Source of the DNA: Bacillus chungangensis | GTDB taxonomy: Bacteria > Bacillota > Bacilli > Bacillales > Bacillaceae_C | NCBI RefSeq assembly: GCF_030812995.1 | Contig: NZ_JAUSTT010000011.1 | Location: 86,627-150,626, forward strand | DNA: 64,000 nt | Direction: 5' to 3' | In this document: positions 8,335 to 18,150 of the stretch, piece by piece | Layout: each line of letters starts with the position of its first letter | Position numbering within the stretch: the first letter of the stretch is position 1 | Position numbers and translations under genes: made by a program | Notes under the pieces: model-generated | The model's database searches: none | Told to the model about the DNA's origin: nothing | Seen by the model: only the letters and a program-made list of their open reading frames with translations

Positions 8335-9699
8335 TTATGCACCAGGCGGAATGGATACATCATCCATGCGCCGCTCTAAATTAACAAATTTATTATATTC
8401 CTTTACAAATGCAAGCTGAACGGTGCCAACAGGGCCATTCCGCTGCTTGGCAATGATGATCTCAATAATGTTCTTATTTTCTGACTCGCTGTCATAATAA
8501 TCATCCCGATACAAGAATGCGACGATATCGGCATCCTGCTCGATACTCCCAGATTCCCGAATATCAGACATCATTGGCCGCTTATCCTGTCTTTGCTCCA
8601 CTCCACGGGAGAGCTGTGACAAGGCGATGACCGGCACTTCCAGTTCCCGAGCAAGTGCTTTTAAAGAACGAGAAATCTCTGATACTTCTTGCTGCCGGTT
8701 CTCCTTCATACGTCCGCTCCCTTGAATGAGCTGCAAATAATCAATAAGAATCATGCCTAGGCCATGTTCTTGTTTTAGCCTTCGGCATTTCGAGCGAATT
8801 TCACTAATGCGAATGCCTGGTGTATCATCGATAAAAATTCCTGAATTAGAAAGGCTTCCCATTGCCATTGTCAGCTTCCGCCAATCTTCACTCGTCAATG
8901 TTCCTGTCCGTAAATTCTGGGCATTGATATTGCCCTCGGAGCAAAGCATCCTCATTACAAGCTGTTCTGCTCCCATCTCTAAGCTAAAAATAGCCACATT
9001 CTCCTCTGTTTTCGTAGCCACATTTTGGGCAATATTTAACGCAAAAGCTGTTTTACCAACAGAAGGCCTTGCAGCTACAATGATTAAATCGTTTCGTTGA
9101 AACCCTGCTGTCATTCTATCTAATTCAGAGAAGCCGCTCGGAATGCCAGTTACATCACCTTTGCGATGATGAAGCAATTCAATATTGTCATAGGTTTTGA
9201 CGAGTACATCTTTTATATTTTGAAAAGCACTCGTATTCTTGCGGTTTGCAACCTCCATTATATTGCGCTCTGCCTCATCCAAGACTTCTTCTACTTCATC
9301 TTGACGGGCATAGCCGTCTTGGGCGATTGTTGTAGCAGTTTTAATGAGTCTGCGCAGCAATGATTTTTCTTCGACGATTCGCGCATAATATTCGATGTTG
9401 GCTGCAGTAGGAACAGCACCAGCTAATTCACTTAAATAGCTAAGTCCACCTACATCCTCAAGCTGTTTTGCAGATGACAGCTCCTCCGTTACAGTAATGA
9501 CATCAACTGCTTTCCCATCCTCATTGAGCTTTAACATGACATCGAAAAGCAGTTGATGGCTATTTCGATAAAAATCTTCTGGAATCAGAATCTCAGAAAC
9601 TAATATTAAAGAAGCGGGCTCTAAAAAAATCGCTCCAAGTACAGCCTGCTCCGCTTCAATATTTTGCGGCGGCACTCGATCAGCAAGATAATCGCTCAT
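8335..9699 (-). CDS. dnaB: Replicative DNA helicase DnaB (called DnaC in B. subtilis)
   Basis: 454 residues. The N-terminal helical domain (about 8-110) begins VPPQNIEAEQAVLGAIFL, followed by a linker and a RecA-like ATPase domain with Walker A ARPSVGKTAF (about 210-219), Walker B LILIDYLQLI and the RESGSIEQDAD arginine-finger region. The hexamer unwinds DNA at the replication fork. An AAGGGGG site lies 7 bases before the ATG. It follows rplI on the same strand with a terminator between them, so it probably also has its own promoter. The symbol follows the E. coli/general usage. Confidence 0.97.
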   Translation of the reverse strand: MSDYLADRVPPQNIEAEQAVLGAIFLEPASLILVSEILIPEDFYRNSHQLLFDVMLKLNEDGKAVDVITVTEELSSAKQLEDVGGLSYLSELAGAVPTAANIEYYARIVEEKSLLRRLIKTATTIAQDGYARQDEVEEVLDEAERNIMEVANRKNTSAFQNIKDVLVKTYDNIELLHHRKGDVTGIPSGFSELDRMTAGFQRNDLIIVAARPSVGKTAFALNIAQNVATKTEENVAIFSLEMGAEQLVMRMLCSEGNINAQNLRTGTLTSEDWRKLTMAMGSLSNSGIFIDDTPGIRISEIRSKCRRLKQEHGLGMILIDYLQLIQGSGRMKENRQQEVSEISRSLKALARELEVPVIALSQLSRGVEQRQDKRPMMSDIRESGSIEQDADIVAFLYRDDYYDSESENKNIIEIIIAKQRNGPVGTVQLAFVKEYNKFVNLERRMDDVSIPPGA

Positions 9700-9792
9700 G
9701 ATTGAACCCCCTTCCTATAGAAAGATAGACTGTAATTTAAGAGCCTGATTCATTTTATTTCTTTATATGCTTTTAGAAATATCATATTCACA

Positions 9793-9831
9793 GAAAAAAT
9801 GTGACCGACATGAAGTAGATCACATTTTTTT
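9793..9831 (-). terminator. Terminator after rplI
   Basis: Stem AAAAATGTGA / TCACATTTTT around a GACATGAAGTA-type loop, with T runs on both strands, so possibly bidirectional. Confidence 0.75.
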
Positions 9832-9887
9832 CTTTTTCGTCCTGTTGCTTTATTGTATGTTTAAAAATAAGTGCTGGCAAGGCTTCG

Positions 9888-10334
9888 TTATTGTTCTTCT
9901 GTTACATGGACATTTAATGTTGCGGTAACTTCAGTATGAAGTTTTACTGGAACCTTTGTATAGCCTAAAGCACGAATGGCATCCATTTCCATTTTGCGCT
10001 TATCGATTTTAATTCCATGGCTTTTGTGCAATGCATCTGAAATTTGCTTGCTTGTGATAGAGCCGAAGAGACGTCCGCCTGCACCAGATTTCGCCTTTAA
10101 CTCCACTGTTAAAGCATCAAGCTTTTCTTTTAGCTTTTTCGCTTCTGCAAGTTCTTCAGCTGCAATATGCTGTTCTTTTTTCTTTTGTGCTTCTAAACTT
10201 TTTATATTTCCAGGTGTTGCTTCGACAGCATGGCCATTTTTAATAAGAAAATTGTTGGCATATCCATCAGCAACATTTTTAATTTCACCTTTTTTTCCTT
10301 TCCCTTTTACATCTTTTAGGAAGATAACCTTCAT
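9888..10334 (-). CDS. rplI: 50S ribosomal protein bL9
   Basis: 148 residues, the normal length. The N-terminal domain [21 protein letters not shown] (nucleic-acid-binding, Gly/Lys-rich) is joined by a long helix (about 42-75) to the C-terminal domain containing [15 protein letters not shown]. It binds 23S rRNA at the base of the L1 stalk. Its ATG overlaps the end of gdpP by 4 bases, so the two are translationally coupled. Confidence 0.97.
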   Translation of the reverse strand: MKVIFLKDVKGKGKKGEIKNVADGYANNFLIKNGHAVEATPGNIKSLEAQKKKEQHIAAEELAEAKKLKEKLDALTVELKAKSGAGGRLFGSITSKQISDALHKSHGIKIDKRKMEMDAIRALGYTKVPVKLHTEVTATLNVHVTEEQ

Positions 10335-12304
10335 TCTTTTTTTCCTCCTTCAACATAATCTTCAATTGCTTGTTGTAATTGAAGCTCAGCTTCTTCAATT
10401 GTAATATCCTTAAGTTGAACCGCTGCATTAGATAAATGTCCGCCGCCGCCAAGTGTTTCCATAATGATCTGGACATTAATCTCTCCTAAGGAGCGGGCAC
10501 TGATGCCAACCACATTCTCCTCGCGCTTTGAAATGACAAAAGAAGCACTGACACGATCCATTGAAAGCAGTGTATCGGCTGCTTGGGCAATCATGACTGG
10601 ATGATAAATTGTCTTATTATCACCTTTTGCAATCGCAATTCCTTCTCGATAAAAAGCAACAGTTTCAATTAATGCTGCTCGTTTCATGAAAGTCTTAATG
10701 TCTTCCTTGAGGAATTGCTGGATAAGCACTGTATCTGCTCCAAATGATCTTAAATAGGAAGCAGCATCAAACGTTCGTGATCCGGTGCGTAGAGTAAAGC
10801 TTTTCGTATCGACAATAATTCCAGCCAACAAAGCGGTTGCTTCCAACATATTAATTTTATCATGCTTAGGCTGATATTCAAGCAGCTCTGTTACTAACTC
10901 AGCTGTTGATGAAGCATAAGGCTCCATATAGACTAGGACTGGGTTTTGAATGAATTCTTCACCACGGCGGTGATGATCGATGACAACAACATGGTTAACT
11001 TTACCTAACAATCTTTCCTCCATCACCATGGAAGGCTTATGCGTATCAACAACAACAATTAATGTATTTTCTGTCACAATGTTAAACGCTTCCTCTGGTG
11101 TAATAATACGAGAGTATAATTCAGGATATTGCTTCGTCTTCTCTACGAGCCTTTCGACGCCTTTATTTAATTCGTCAAAATTTAATACAATATAGCCTTC
11201 CTTTTGATTCATTTGAGCCACTTTTCGTATCCCTATGGCAGCGCCAATTGCATCCATGTCAGGAAATTTATGTCCCATTACGAACACTTTATCACTTTGA
11301 ATCATTAATTCCTTTAATGCATGTGAAATAACACGCGCTCTTACTCTCGTTCTTTTCTCCATTGGATTTGTTTTGCCGCCATAAAATTGAACTTTGCCGC
11401 TAGGACGCTTGATGGCGACTTGGTCGCCGCCGCGTCCCAATGCGAGATCCAAACTTGATTGTGCAAGTGCTCCAAGCTCCGGCAAGGAAGCAACCTCGCA
11501 CCCAATACCAATACTAAGGGTTAGCGGCACATTTTGCTTTGCGGTTGTTTCACGAACGGCGTCTAAAATGGAAAATTTATTTTTTTCTAGCTCTCGCAAA
11601 GTTTTTTCTTTTAAAACTGCAATAAAACGATCAGATGACACTCTTTTGAGGAACAAATCGTGAGCTTGAGCCCAGTTAATAAGCATGGACGTTACTAAGC
11701 TATTCAAGCTGCTTTTCGTCTGATCATCCATTCCTTGCGTCCATTCATCATAATTATCGAGATAAATAATAGCGATTACAGTTCGTTCCTCTTGGTAGCG
11801 TGTTTCGATTTCTCTTTGTTCTGTTACATCAAAAAGATAAAGCAGCTTTTCCTCACGTTTAAAAATAGTACGAAACTTGCGCTTATGCAGTGTAATGATC
11901 TCCGTATCTACATCATTTTTTACTACTGGTACTAACGGTTCGCCGACTTCATATAAAGATCGTCCGATAAGTGTTGATACTTTAAAGCAAGAAATCATGT
12001 AAGGATTTGCCCATTCAATATCAAGATGATCATTCAGGAGCATGATGCCTACAGGCAGATTCATCACCGCTTCTTCGCCAACCTTATTTATTCGATGCGA
12101 TAAAGTTGTGATATAATGCTCCATTTCTAAATGGATTTTTTGCTCAGCATAAAATAGCATATAAAATAAACCGCTGAGTACAACAATCCCAATCACCGTC
12201 ATCCACCAATAAAAAAAATAAATGACAATTAGTAAAACGCACGATACTGCCATTAGCCCATATAGGGAATAGCGTAACATTCTTTTTTCAACAAAAGTTG
12301 GCAT
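10331..12304 (-). CDS. gdpP: Cyclic-di-AMP phosphodiesterase GdpP (YybT)
   Basis: 657 residues. Two N-terminal membrane helices (about 10-52) are followed by a PAS-like domain (about 70-150), a degenerate GGDEF domain and a C-terminal DHH/DHHA1 phosphodiesterase with [19 protein letters not shown] and VIDHHRR as metal-binding motifs; [10 protein letters not shown] marks DHHA1. It hydrolyses c-di-AMP to pApA and so affects potassium balance and beta-lactam tolerance. The ATG at 12304 has a GGGAG site 9 bases upstream and matches the family start MPTFVEK; a TTG five codons earlier is less likely. It forms an operon with rplI. Confidence 0.96.
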   Translation of the reverse strand: MPTFVEKRMLRYSLYGLMAVSCVLLIVIYFFYWWMTVIGIVVLSGLFYMLFYAEQKIHLEMEHYITTLSHRINKVGEEAVMNLPVGIMLLNDHLDIEWANPYMISCFKVSTLIGRSLYEVGEPLVPVVKNDVDTEIITLHKRKFRTIFKREEKLLYLFDVTEQREIETRYQEERTVIAIIYLDNYDEWTQGMDDQTKSSLNSLVTSMLINWAQAHDLFLKRVSSDRFIAVLKEKTLRELEKNKFSILDAVRETTAKQNVPLTLSIGIGCEVASLPELGALAQSSLDLALGRGGDQVAIKRPSGKVQFYGGKTNPMEKRTRVRARVISHALKELMIQSDKVFVMGHKFPDMDAIGAAIGIRKVAQMNQKEGYIVLNFDELNKGVERLVEKTKQYPELYSRIITPEEAFNIVTENTLIVVVDTHKPSMVMEERLLGKVNHVVVIDHHRRGEEFIQNPVLVYMEPYASSTAELVTELLEYQPKHDKINMLEATALLAGIIVDTKSFTLRTGSRTFDAASYLRSFGADTVLIQQFLKEDIKTFMKRAALIETVAFYREGIAIAKGDNKTIYHPVMIAQAADTLLSMDRVSASFVISKREENVVGISARSLGEINVQIIMETLGGGGHLSNAAVQLKDITIEEAELQLQQAIEDYVEGGKKE

Positions 12305-12370
12305 TGCTTCAGCTCCCAAACAGTGAACTCATTATCATCATGACCTTTAGGTTCCCTGCAAAAATCCCTT

Positions 12371-12429
12371 TGAAAAACGAGGGGATCGAACGTTCAATCA
12401 CTCAAGCTTTTTCATTGTTCGATTCCCCA
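12371..12429 (-). terminator. Probable terminator after yybS
   Basis: Minus-strand stem GGGGAATCGAAC / GTTCGATCCCC with a long loop of about 25 bases, then CGTTTTTC. The loop length makes the call moderate. Confidence 0.5.
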
Positions 12430-12585
12430 TTTCTTTAAACAAACATGTGCCAATTCCCCTTTTAGTTGGTTCTACATTTTGTGATTTTGTGATGATGCAG
12501 CGTACATACCCTTTGCTTAACTGGGCTCCACATCAGACCTTTTAAACTTGGCGTCCTGATACCAACTCTTTTTGAATATCGACCA

Positions 12586-13518
12586 TTAACGATTTTTTCC
12601 AAGACGCTGCCGTAAATCAAATCCTAAGTCAATGATCCCTAAAATCCTTATAAATGGAAATAACAACATAGATAGTAATGTTGCAATAATTGGGATTGTT
12701 TTCGACCACTTTTTCCAATTGCTATAGAAATAAATAAATGAAATGCCTTGAATAAACATCAATAATTGTAAAACAAAGGAAATATTCACTAAGGCTGTGA
12801 ACAAATATGTCCCTTCCTCCATTTTAAAAAGAAGTGATATAAGAAGGGTAATTAAATAATACCACAATAAGCTTTTTGGTAGACACCAATTTCGAAAAGG
12901 CTCCCATTTCCTTACTTTCATTCCTAAACGCTTAGCGATAGGCAGATTGACTAGCACAACTGGCAGTGCACTTAAAAAAGCGAAGCAAACCATTAAACTT
13001 GGCGTCAATGTCTGGATGAGGGAAAACATATGATTTACATTATCTTGCAGTGTTCCATCCATTGTCTGTCCCATTGATTCCAACATTTCGACTGATTGTT
13101 CAAATGATGCTTGAAAAGTATTCATTGCACCTTCTAAGATATCGATTTTGAAAATGACATTTGATGTAACATATAGCAAGATAATATTCATTAAAAAGAT
13201 TAAGCTAATGGATATGTATAGCTGGATATTACTTTTGCCTTTCTTGATACAAATGCCCATCGCAAAACCTGCTGCACTATACGCCAATGTGACCGGGATA
13301 AAAGCCCATAATCCTATAAAGGCAGTCGCTAAAATACTTGCAACTACTAACAGAAGCGAAGCTTTACTGGAATGCTTCACACTATAGATTAATATTGGCA
13401 ATGGCAGGAGAAGATGAACGATGATATAAATAAATGGAATATAAACAGAAATGACAATCATTGTCATAAAAATAGCGAGCATCAATGCGCCTTCTGTTAT
13501 TGCTTTGCTATTTTTCAC
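12586..13518 (-). CDS. yybS: YybS family membrane protein (DUF2232)
   Basis: 310 residues with about eight membrane helices, beginning MKNSKAITEGALMLAIFMTM. The family is found next to gdpP/yybT in Bacillaceae. It resembles S-component-like transporters but its function is not established. The GTG start at 13518 has a GAGAGGTG site 5 bases upstream; the frame is open 11 codons further to an ATG that has no such site. It lies upstream of gdpP and, with a terminator between, may be a separate unit. Confidence 0.85.
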   Translation of the reverse strand: MKNSKAITEGALMLAIFMTMIVISVYIPFIYIIVHLLLPLPILIYSVKHSSKASLLLVVASILATAFIGLWAFIPVTLAYSAAGFAMGICIKKGKSNIQLYISISLIFLMNIILLYVTSNVIFKIDILEGAMNTFQASFEQSVEMLESMGQTMDGTLQDNVNHMFSLIQTLTPSLMVCFAFLSALPVVLVNLPIAKRLGMKVRKWEPFRNWCLPKSLLWYYLITLLISLLFKMEEGTYLFTALVNISFVLQLLMFIQGISFIYFYSNWKKWSKTIPIIATLLSMLLFPFIRILGIIDLGFDLRQRLGKNR

Positions 13519-13839
13519 AGCTTCACCTCTCATATAAACTTCATTCTTCATGATTCTATTTTAACGATGATGGAATCTGCATTCAACTTAAGAAGTTATA
13601 TTCAATCTTGGCTAACTGATTGTTTTTCTGTTTTTGTTAAACAATGTGTACCCTTATCATGAATAAGAAAGAAGGAATCATTTATTATTTTCCATATATA
13701 AGGAAATGCTATGAAGCATGATTAAATGTTATGGAAAGGACGTTATTATTATTCCTATTGGTAAGGGTTTCACTCTATAACGACTTAAAACTTGGATAAA
13801 TCGTCTGTGTACTTGCCTGTATTGACTCTTTTTTTGGAG
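13519..13839. other. Gene-free stretch before the transposase remnant
   Basis: This holds the upstream region of yybS. No supported gene or clear hairpin is visible. It marks the left boundary of the accessory region. Confidence 0.5.
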
Positions 13840-14614
13840 GAGATTGCTGATGAATTTGGCAAACGGGTCCGTTAAGCAACTGCTATGCGTTTATCTTTGT
13901 AGATGTTTACAACCATCCGGAATCAGTATGAAACAAAGAAATATGTTGTTTATACGATTTTGGATATACCATGGAAGGCAAGAAGGAAATTCTTGGTCTT
14001 TGGCTGAACGAGACGGAAAGCAAGCATAAATGGATACAGATCTTGATGAAATTAAGGCACGAGGCGTGGAAACATCTTCTTTCTCTCAATGGATGGAGTC
14101 AGTGGATTAGAGGAAGATATCAAGGCTATTTTTCCTTAAGTCATCGTGCAGCGCTGCATCGTCCATTTGATCCGTCATTTCATCAAATACGTACCAAGCA
14201 AGGATTATAAAGCATTCACGCAGGCAGTAAGAAAGGTATACAGTGCTCCAAGCCTGAAGGGCTTGCCAGCGTGCCTTTGAATCCTTCAAACAACAATGGA
14301 CGGCCTATCTAGGAGCCATTGACGTATGGACGAGAAACTTTGACCATGTCGAGCAACTCTTTGACTATGGCAACGCTATCCGTAAAATCATGTATGCCAC
14401 TAATGCCGTTGAGAGCATCCACTCCAGCTTCAGGAGAGTGACCAAAAAAGGAGCATTCCCCAATGAGAATACCCTGTTAAAAGTATTGTATTTGTGCATT
14501 AAGGAACTGGAAACAAAGTGGGATGGCGGTCGTATCCAAAACTGGGCTATTGTCAGGAACCAACTGCTCCTTCATGATAAGCTGAAAGATAGGATTTTAA
14601 AATACCTTGAGTAA
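13840..14614 (+). pseudogene. Decayed IS256-type (Mutator family) transposase, copy 1
   Basis: The three plus-strand frames together give pieces of an IS256-family transposase in the right order: a KKYVVYTILDI-like and MEGKKEILGLWLNETESKHKW segment, YVPSKDYKAFTQAVRKVY, then an intact 74-residue C-terminal piece from MYATNAVESIHSSFRRVTKK to the stop at 14614. Several frameshifts separate them, and the N-terminal third is missing. The TNAVES motif holds the catalytic glutamate of the DDE family. A possible right end (ACTTACACACTTTATTTGAC) follows at about 14620. The gene cannot be functional. A shorter copy lies at 18721. Confidence 0.85.
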
Positions 14615-14727
14615 AGTGGACTTACACACTTTATTTGACAAACCTAAAAATTACAAATAAAATGTTTACTTAATAAATATAGAAGGCTTCTAATATTAAT
14701 ATAAGATATTGATTATGGATATCTAAG

Positions 14728-15105
14728 TTATTCAAGATACATGCTCTTTAATTTATCTGTAGGTAACGGACATGCATTGTTATTCATCATTTTCCTTCTA
14801 TTTTTAGCTAAAAATTTATACCCTCTATCTCTACATGATTTTGGGATTATTTTTGCTATTTTTAAAGGAATAAAAATCCTATTTGTACTAGATAATAATT
14901 CAATTATTGAATCAGAATATATATATTTTTTATTTTTCTTTATAAAGATCATGCTATCCACATTAGGGTCTAGCTTAACATTTTTATTTGTCCAATTACT
15001 ATTAAAATCAGTTATATGCAAGTTAGGATTCTTGTTTACTTTTGAAATAAATCTAATAAATCGGCTGCACATATTACATTCACCATCATAAATCAATATC
15101 TCCAT
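14728..15105 (-). CDS. DCC-family thiol-disulfide oxidoreductase (DUF393)
   Basis: 125 residues with the N-terminal signature YDGECNMCSRF, containing C10-x-x-C13 in a thioredoxin-like beta-alpha-beta start. It has no signal peptide. DCC proteins are often encoded beside HTTM membrane proteins. An AAGGAGG site lies 7-8 bases before the ATG. It is the last gene of a four-gene minus-strand operon, 31 bases after the transglutaminase-like gene. Codon and base use is clearly AT-richer than in the flanking housekeeping genes. Its redox role in the cassette is an inference; the candidate peptide product of the cassette has no cysteine, so the target would be another cassette protein. Confidence 0.85.
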   Translation of the reverse strand: MEILIYDGECNMCSRFIRFISKVNKNPNLHITDFNSNWTNKNVKLDPNVDSMIFIKKNKKYIYSDSIIELLSSTNRIFIPLKIAKIIPKSCRDRGYKFLAKNRRKMMNNNACPLPTDKLKSMYLE

Positions 15106-15136
15106 ATTCTATTCCCTCCTTTTTAATTTGAAGGTT

Positions 15137-16342
15137 TTACGCAATTGCAATCTTTATTAACTGATATACAAATCCAAATAAACTTAATGAAAAGAGTAAA
15201 GATAATATTAGAATCGGAGCATTATATTCTCTTCGAATTAAGGACAATACACCAAAAATACCAAGTAACACACTATAAGCACCCTGTACCAACATTTCTA
15301 CTACATGATGTACTTCTACATTGAATAAACTAGTTATGATCGAAAAGTATACAAGTACAGCTGCGATTAAAAATGAGTTAATCTTCATTCTTAACGAATA
15401 ATGATCAACGATATTATTTGGGTTATTATTAAAACTTCCAACAACATCTTGAATTTTTATTTTTTTATATGTTTGATTTAATTGAGGATAGATAGGCTGC
15501 ATGTATGGTGCTTTACCATCTAAACTCTGATAACCCCAAGATAGGTTTTTATCTCCTACAGAGAATGTCATATCATCTACTGGACTCTTTATATCATCAT
15601 AGAAAGGGGTCAGTTCCCTTTCTGGATCTATTGAAAATACAACCCTTCCACTTTCGACTTCTCCAAAATATCTTTCTTTATTTCTAAGTGCTCCCACATT
15701 TATTGTAGTACCGATATTGGCTAATGGCATACGGAAAAATTTAAACATTGCAATTGATACATCAATTGGTATCCATCCAATTCCCTCAAAATAGGCCTCG
15801 TTCCAAGCATGATGTTTACTTCTCCCTCGAAATGCTCCGACCATCACCCTACAAGGGATACCCAATGATCTACAATAAGAAGCAAAAACAGCAGATAATT
15901 CACCACAATCGCCTTTTTTGTTAGTCGTACAAGCATTGAATCCTCTTTCTTTTATTCGAGATGTATATTTATAATTCTTAACAATATATAAAAATATCGC
16001 TTTAGCTTTTTCAATTTCATCTTGAATACCTGTTGTAATATCTTTAGCCTTTTTTATGGTTGACTCATTAACAGGAATTAATTTACAATCCCTCAAAAAA
16101 TATTCTTTCTCCCTTTCAGTTATCTTATCCATACAGCTGTAAGTATATTTTGCCTTGTAAATAAGCTTTTTCTTTTTAGGAATTTCAAAATAATAGATTT
16201 TTCCAAGATAGGAGTCGTCCTTTTCTATAACAGGTGAAAGATTAAATTGAATCTGGCTTGTATTGGGGGCTGTAGACAACCAAACCTTCACTAAATCATT
16301 ACTTTTATTTTTATATTCAAATTTAATTTTATTTGTACTCAT
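15137..16342 (-). CDS. Transglutaminase-like (papain-fold) protein with C-terminal membrane helices
   Basis: 401 residues. A soluble N-terminal beta-rich domain (about 1-100) is followed by a transglutaminase-core domain with all three catalytic residues: C146 in KKGDCGELSAVF, H178 in SKHHAWNEAYFEG and D194 in WIPIDVS. Residues about 315-400 form three or four hydrophobic helices. No N-terminal signal is seen, so the orientation of the enzyme domain is uncertain. Bacterial members of this fold act as cysteine proteases, peptide cyclases or cross-linking enzymes. Its start overlaps the HTTM gene by 4 bases (ATGA), showing translational coupling. Modification or processing of the divergent peptide is the likely role, by context only. 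Confidence 0.82.
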   Translation of the reverse strand: MSTNKIKFEYKNKSNDLVKVWLSTAPNTSQIQFNLSPVIEKDDSYLGKIYYFEIPKKKKLIYKAKYTYSCMDKITEREKEYFLRDCKLIPVNESTIKKAKDITTGIQDEIEKAKAIFLYIVKNYKYTSRIKERGFNACTTNKKGDCGELSAVFASYCRSLGIPCRVMVGAFRGRSKHHAWNEAYFEGIGWIPIDVSIAMFKFFRMPLANIGTTINVGALRNKERYFGEVESGRVVFSIDPERELTPFYDDIKSPVDDMTFSVGDKNLSWGYQSLDGKAPYMQPIYPQLNQTYKKIKIQDVVGSFNNNPNNIVDHYSLRMKINSFLIAAVLVYFSIITSLFNVEVHHVVEMLVQGAYSVLLGIFGVLSLIRREYNAPILILSLLFSLSLFGFVYQLIKIAIA

Positions 16343-17283
16343 GCTGACTTCCTTTCGTATCGTTTTCCTCCAAACTTCCCAATAGACTTTTTAATTTTTA
16401 ATGCTATATATCTATATTCTTTATCCGTAATTAAAAGTGAATCCACTGCAATCATAGTTAGGGAAAAAGTTACCAATCCCATTTCTACTAATATACCTAA
16501 ATGGAAACCAATAATTCCCATTATTACTATGTATTTTGTGTATTTATTAAATATAGCAAAAGGGAACGCTATCTTTATAAGAATGGAAGCATATGTTGCT
16601 AATACAATAAATATTGAATTATTTAAAAGAAATTCCGGAATAATGTTTAAAGAATATTGCTCGACTTGAAGTATGTAATATACAGCTGTACCACTATTCC
16701 ATCTTTCGCCCATTACTTGATATAATCCTGATAGCAAATACATAGTACACAGTTGAACAATAATAAATATAAATCCAAAATTATGAAAAATGCTTATATA
16801 GTCTTTATGCTTTATTCTAAACTTTTCTAATAATTTAGCTTTATTTGTTTTTTTACTCCATGTAAAATATGCAGTGACGTTCATAAACAACATGTAAAAC
16901 AATACAAGGTATAATAAATTTTCTCCACCATCACTAATTAGGCCGTTACGATTAAAAAGAGATAAAGTAAAAATATAATTAAAAATTTGAACAATTTTCC
17001 CACCCATACCAATTGTAAATAATAGAGTAATTAATATTCCTAGATGGTAAGTAATTTCAAAGATAATAACACTATCAGTCCAACCATAAACAGAGAAGAA
17101 AATTCGGTTCATTTCACTATATGTTTGATTATCTATTATGCCCGTATTCCCCCAAAAGAAGTGCCGTAGAGGGTAATTAACAATATATGTGTATAGAATA
17201 ATACATCCCAATAATATTCTAAGTACGCTTGCTCCGATTAAATAGTGAGGTTCTTGTAACCACTTATAAAATTTCCCAAACAT
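16339..17283 (-). CDS. HTTM-domain membrane protein, SdpB-like
   Basis: 314 residues with about seven to eight predicted membrane helices. The HTTM signature is visible at residues 111-122 (NRNGLISDGGEN) followed by a helix. HTTM proteins include the vitamin K-dependent gamma-carboxylase fold and SdpB, which is needed to make the active SDP killing peptide in B. subtilis. It is the second gene of the operon, 21 bases after the DUF5819/SdpA-like gene and overlapping the transglutaminase-like gene. The SdpB relation is by domain architecture and neighbourhood; close sequence identity to SdpB is not apparent. Confidence 0.82.
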   Translation of the reverse strand: MFGKFYKWLQEPHYLIGASVLRILLGCIILYTYIVNYPLRHFFWGNTGIIDNQTYSEMNRIFFSVYGWTDSVIIFEITYHLGILITLLFTIGMGGKIVQIFNYIFTLSLFNRNGLISDGGENLLYLVLFYMLFMNVTAYFTWSKKTNKAKLLEKFRIKHKDYISIFHNFGFIFIIVQLCTMYLLSGLYQVMGERWNSGTAVYYILQVEQYSLNIIPEFLLNNSIFIVLATYASILIKIAFPFAIFNKYTKYIVIMGIIGFHLGILVEMGLVTFSLTMIAVDSLLITDKEYRYIALKIKKSIGKFGGKRYERKSA

Positions 17284-17304
17284 TTTTTATACTTCCCTTC
17301 ACTT

Positions 17305-17949
17305 TTATAAATACCCTTCTACCCACTTGTACTTTTTCCAATCAAAATCTATGTACTCTCTAGTGTTCTCGTAATCTTCATTATATCTTTCAGAAAAAGG
17401 TACACTATTTACATTCATAATTCGTACCCTAACATCTTTTACATCTTTATCCGTTATTATTGGAACAGCTGAAAATGCAAATCGATACAAAATATCAATT
17501 TGTTTCGATTTACCCTGTTCAATCAATTCGGTATCTACATTTTTGTCAAATTCTTCTTCAGTTGTTTTATCTTTATATGACCTAACAACTTCATCCATAT
17601 TGAAGATTCCATAATAAACTCCTGAAGTTATTCGTGCCGCTTTATTATAAGCACTTATAATATTATCTCTATTGGCTTGATTAATTGGCGATGTTATATT
17701 ATACCAGTCTGAGATTTCCCCCGATTCTGTTCTGTATTGTATTAAAACATTTGTTGTCATTTGAACAGGATCAGGTGCGAACAAATTCCAAGTTTGCACA
17801 AATAATGGTTCTGTATAACCTTTTGAAAGATCTCTTAAATAAATTGATAATGGATTTTTTGGCCCTGTTTGTAAAAAAATCATAGAGAAATGAAAAATCA
17901 TAAATGTACTAATAAAAAATATTAGCAAAACTTTGGCGTACTTGGACAA
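17305..17949 (-). CDS. DUF5819 family protein, SdpA-like
   Basis: 214 residues. An N-terminal membrane helix (about 6-26) is followed by an extracytoplasmic domain with the family motif QTWNLFAPDP at residues 52-61. DUF5819 proteins are typically encoded beside HTTM and DCC proteins, and SdpA has a similar single-helix plan with a comparable W-x-F-F-x-x-x-P motif. The start is a TTG with a strong GGGAGGT site 7 bases upstream. It is the first gene of the operon and has a promoter at 18018-18046. A role in maturing or exporting the divergent peptide is an inference from the SdpAB analogy. Confidence 0.8.
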   Translation of the reverse strand: MSKYAKVLLIFFISTFMIFHFSMIFLQTGPKNPLSIYLRDLSKGYTEPLFVQTWNLFAPDPVQMTTNVLIQYRTESGEISDWYNITSPINQANRDNIISAYNKAARITSGVYYGIFNMDEVVRSYKDKTTEEEFDKNVDTELIEQGKSKQIDILYRFAFSAVPIITDKDVKDVRVRIMNVNSVPFSERYNEDYENTREYIDFDWKKYKWVEGYL

Positions 17950-18017
17950 GTTAACTACCTCCCACTCATTAACTACAAAAACATTTATTGGTTACTTAGA
18001 AAATATAAACATTACTA

Positions 18018-18046
18018 ATTTTACCTGTACTACTTGTAAATGTAAA
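18018..18046 (-). promoter_or_regulatory. Promoter of the SdpA-like/HTTM/transglutaminase/DCC operon
   Basis: Minus strand: -35 TTTACA (18041-18046), 17-base spacer, -10 TAAAAT (18018-18023), about 70 bases before the TTG start. Confidence 0.55.
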
Positions 18047-18093
18047 GTGTTTTGTGAGAATTGTGAGAAAAGATCCAATTTTGGATTTTTTTA

Positions 18094-18121
18094 TTGACAA
18101 TTAGCAATTATTGCTTATGAT
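18094..18121 (+). promoter_or_regulatory. Promoter of the peptide gene with a palindrome in its spacer
   Basis: Plus strand: -35 TTGACA (18094-18099), 16-base spacer, -10 TATGAT (18116-18121). A perfect 13-base palindrome AGCAAT-T-ATTGCT (18103-18115) exactly fills the spacer and looks like a repressor operator. The regulator is not evident in the cassette. Confidence 0.65.
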
Positions 18122-18150
18122 GTAATTATTAAGAAAAAGGTGGTGAGAAA

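Noticed and set aside
13414..13662. 82-codon plus-strand frame over the yybS start
   Set aside because: It runs antisense to yybS with no start signal.
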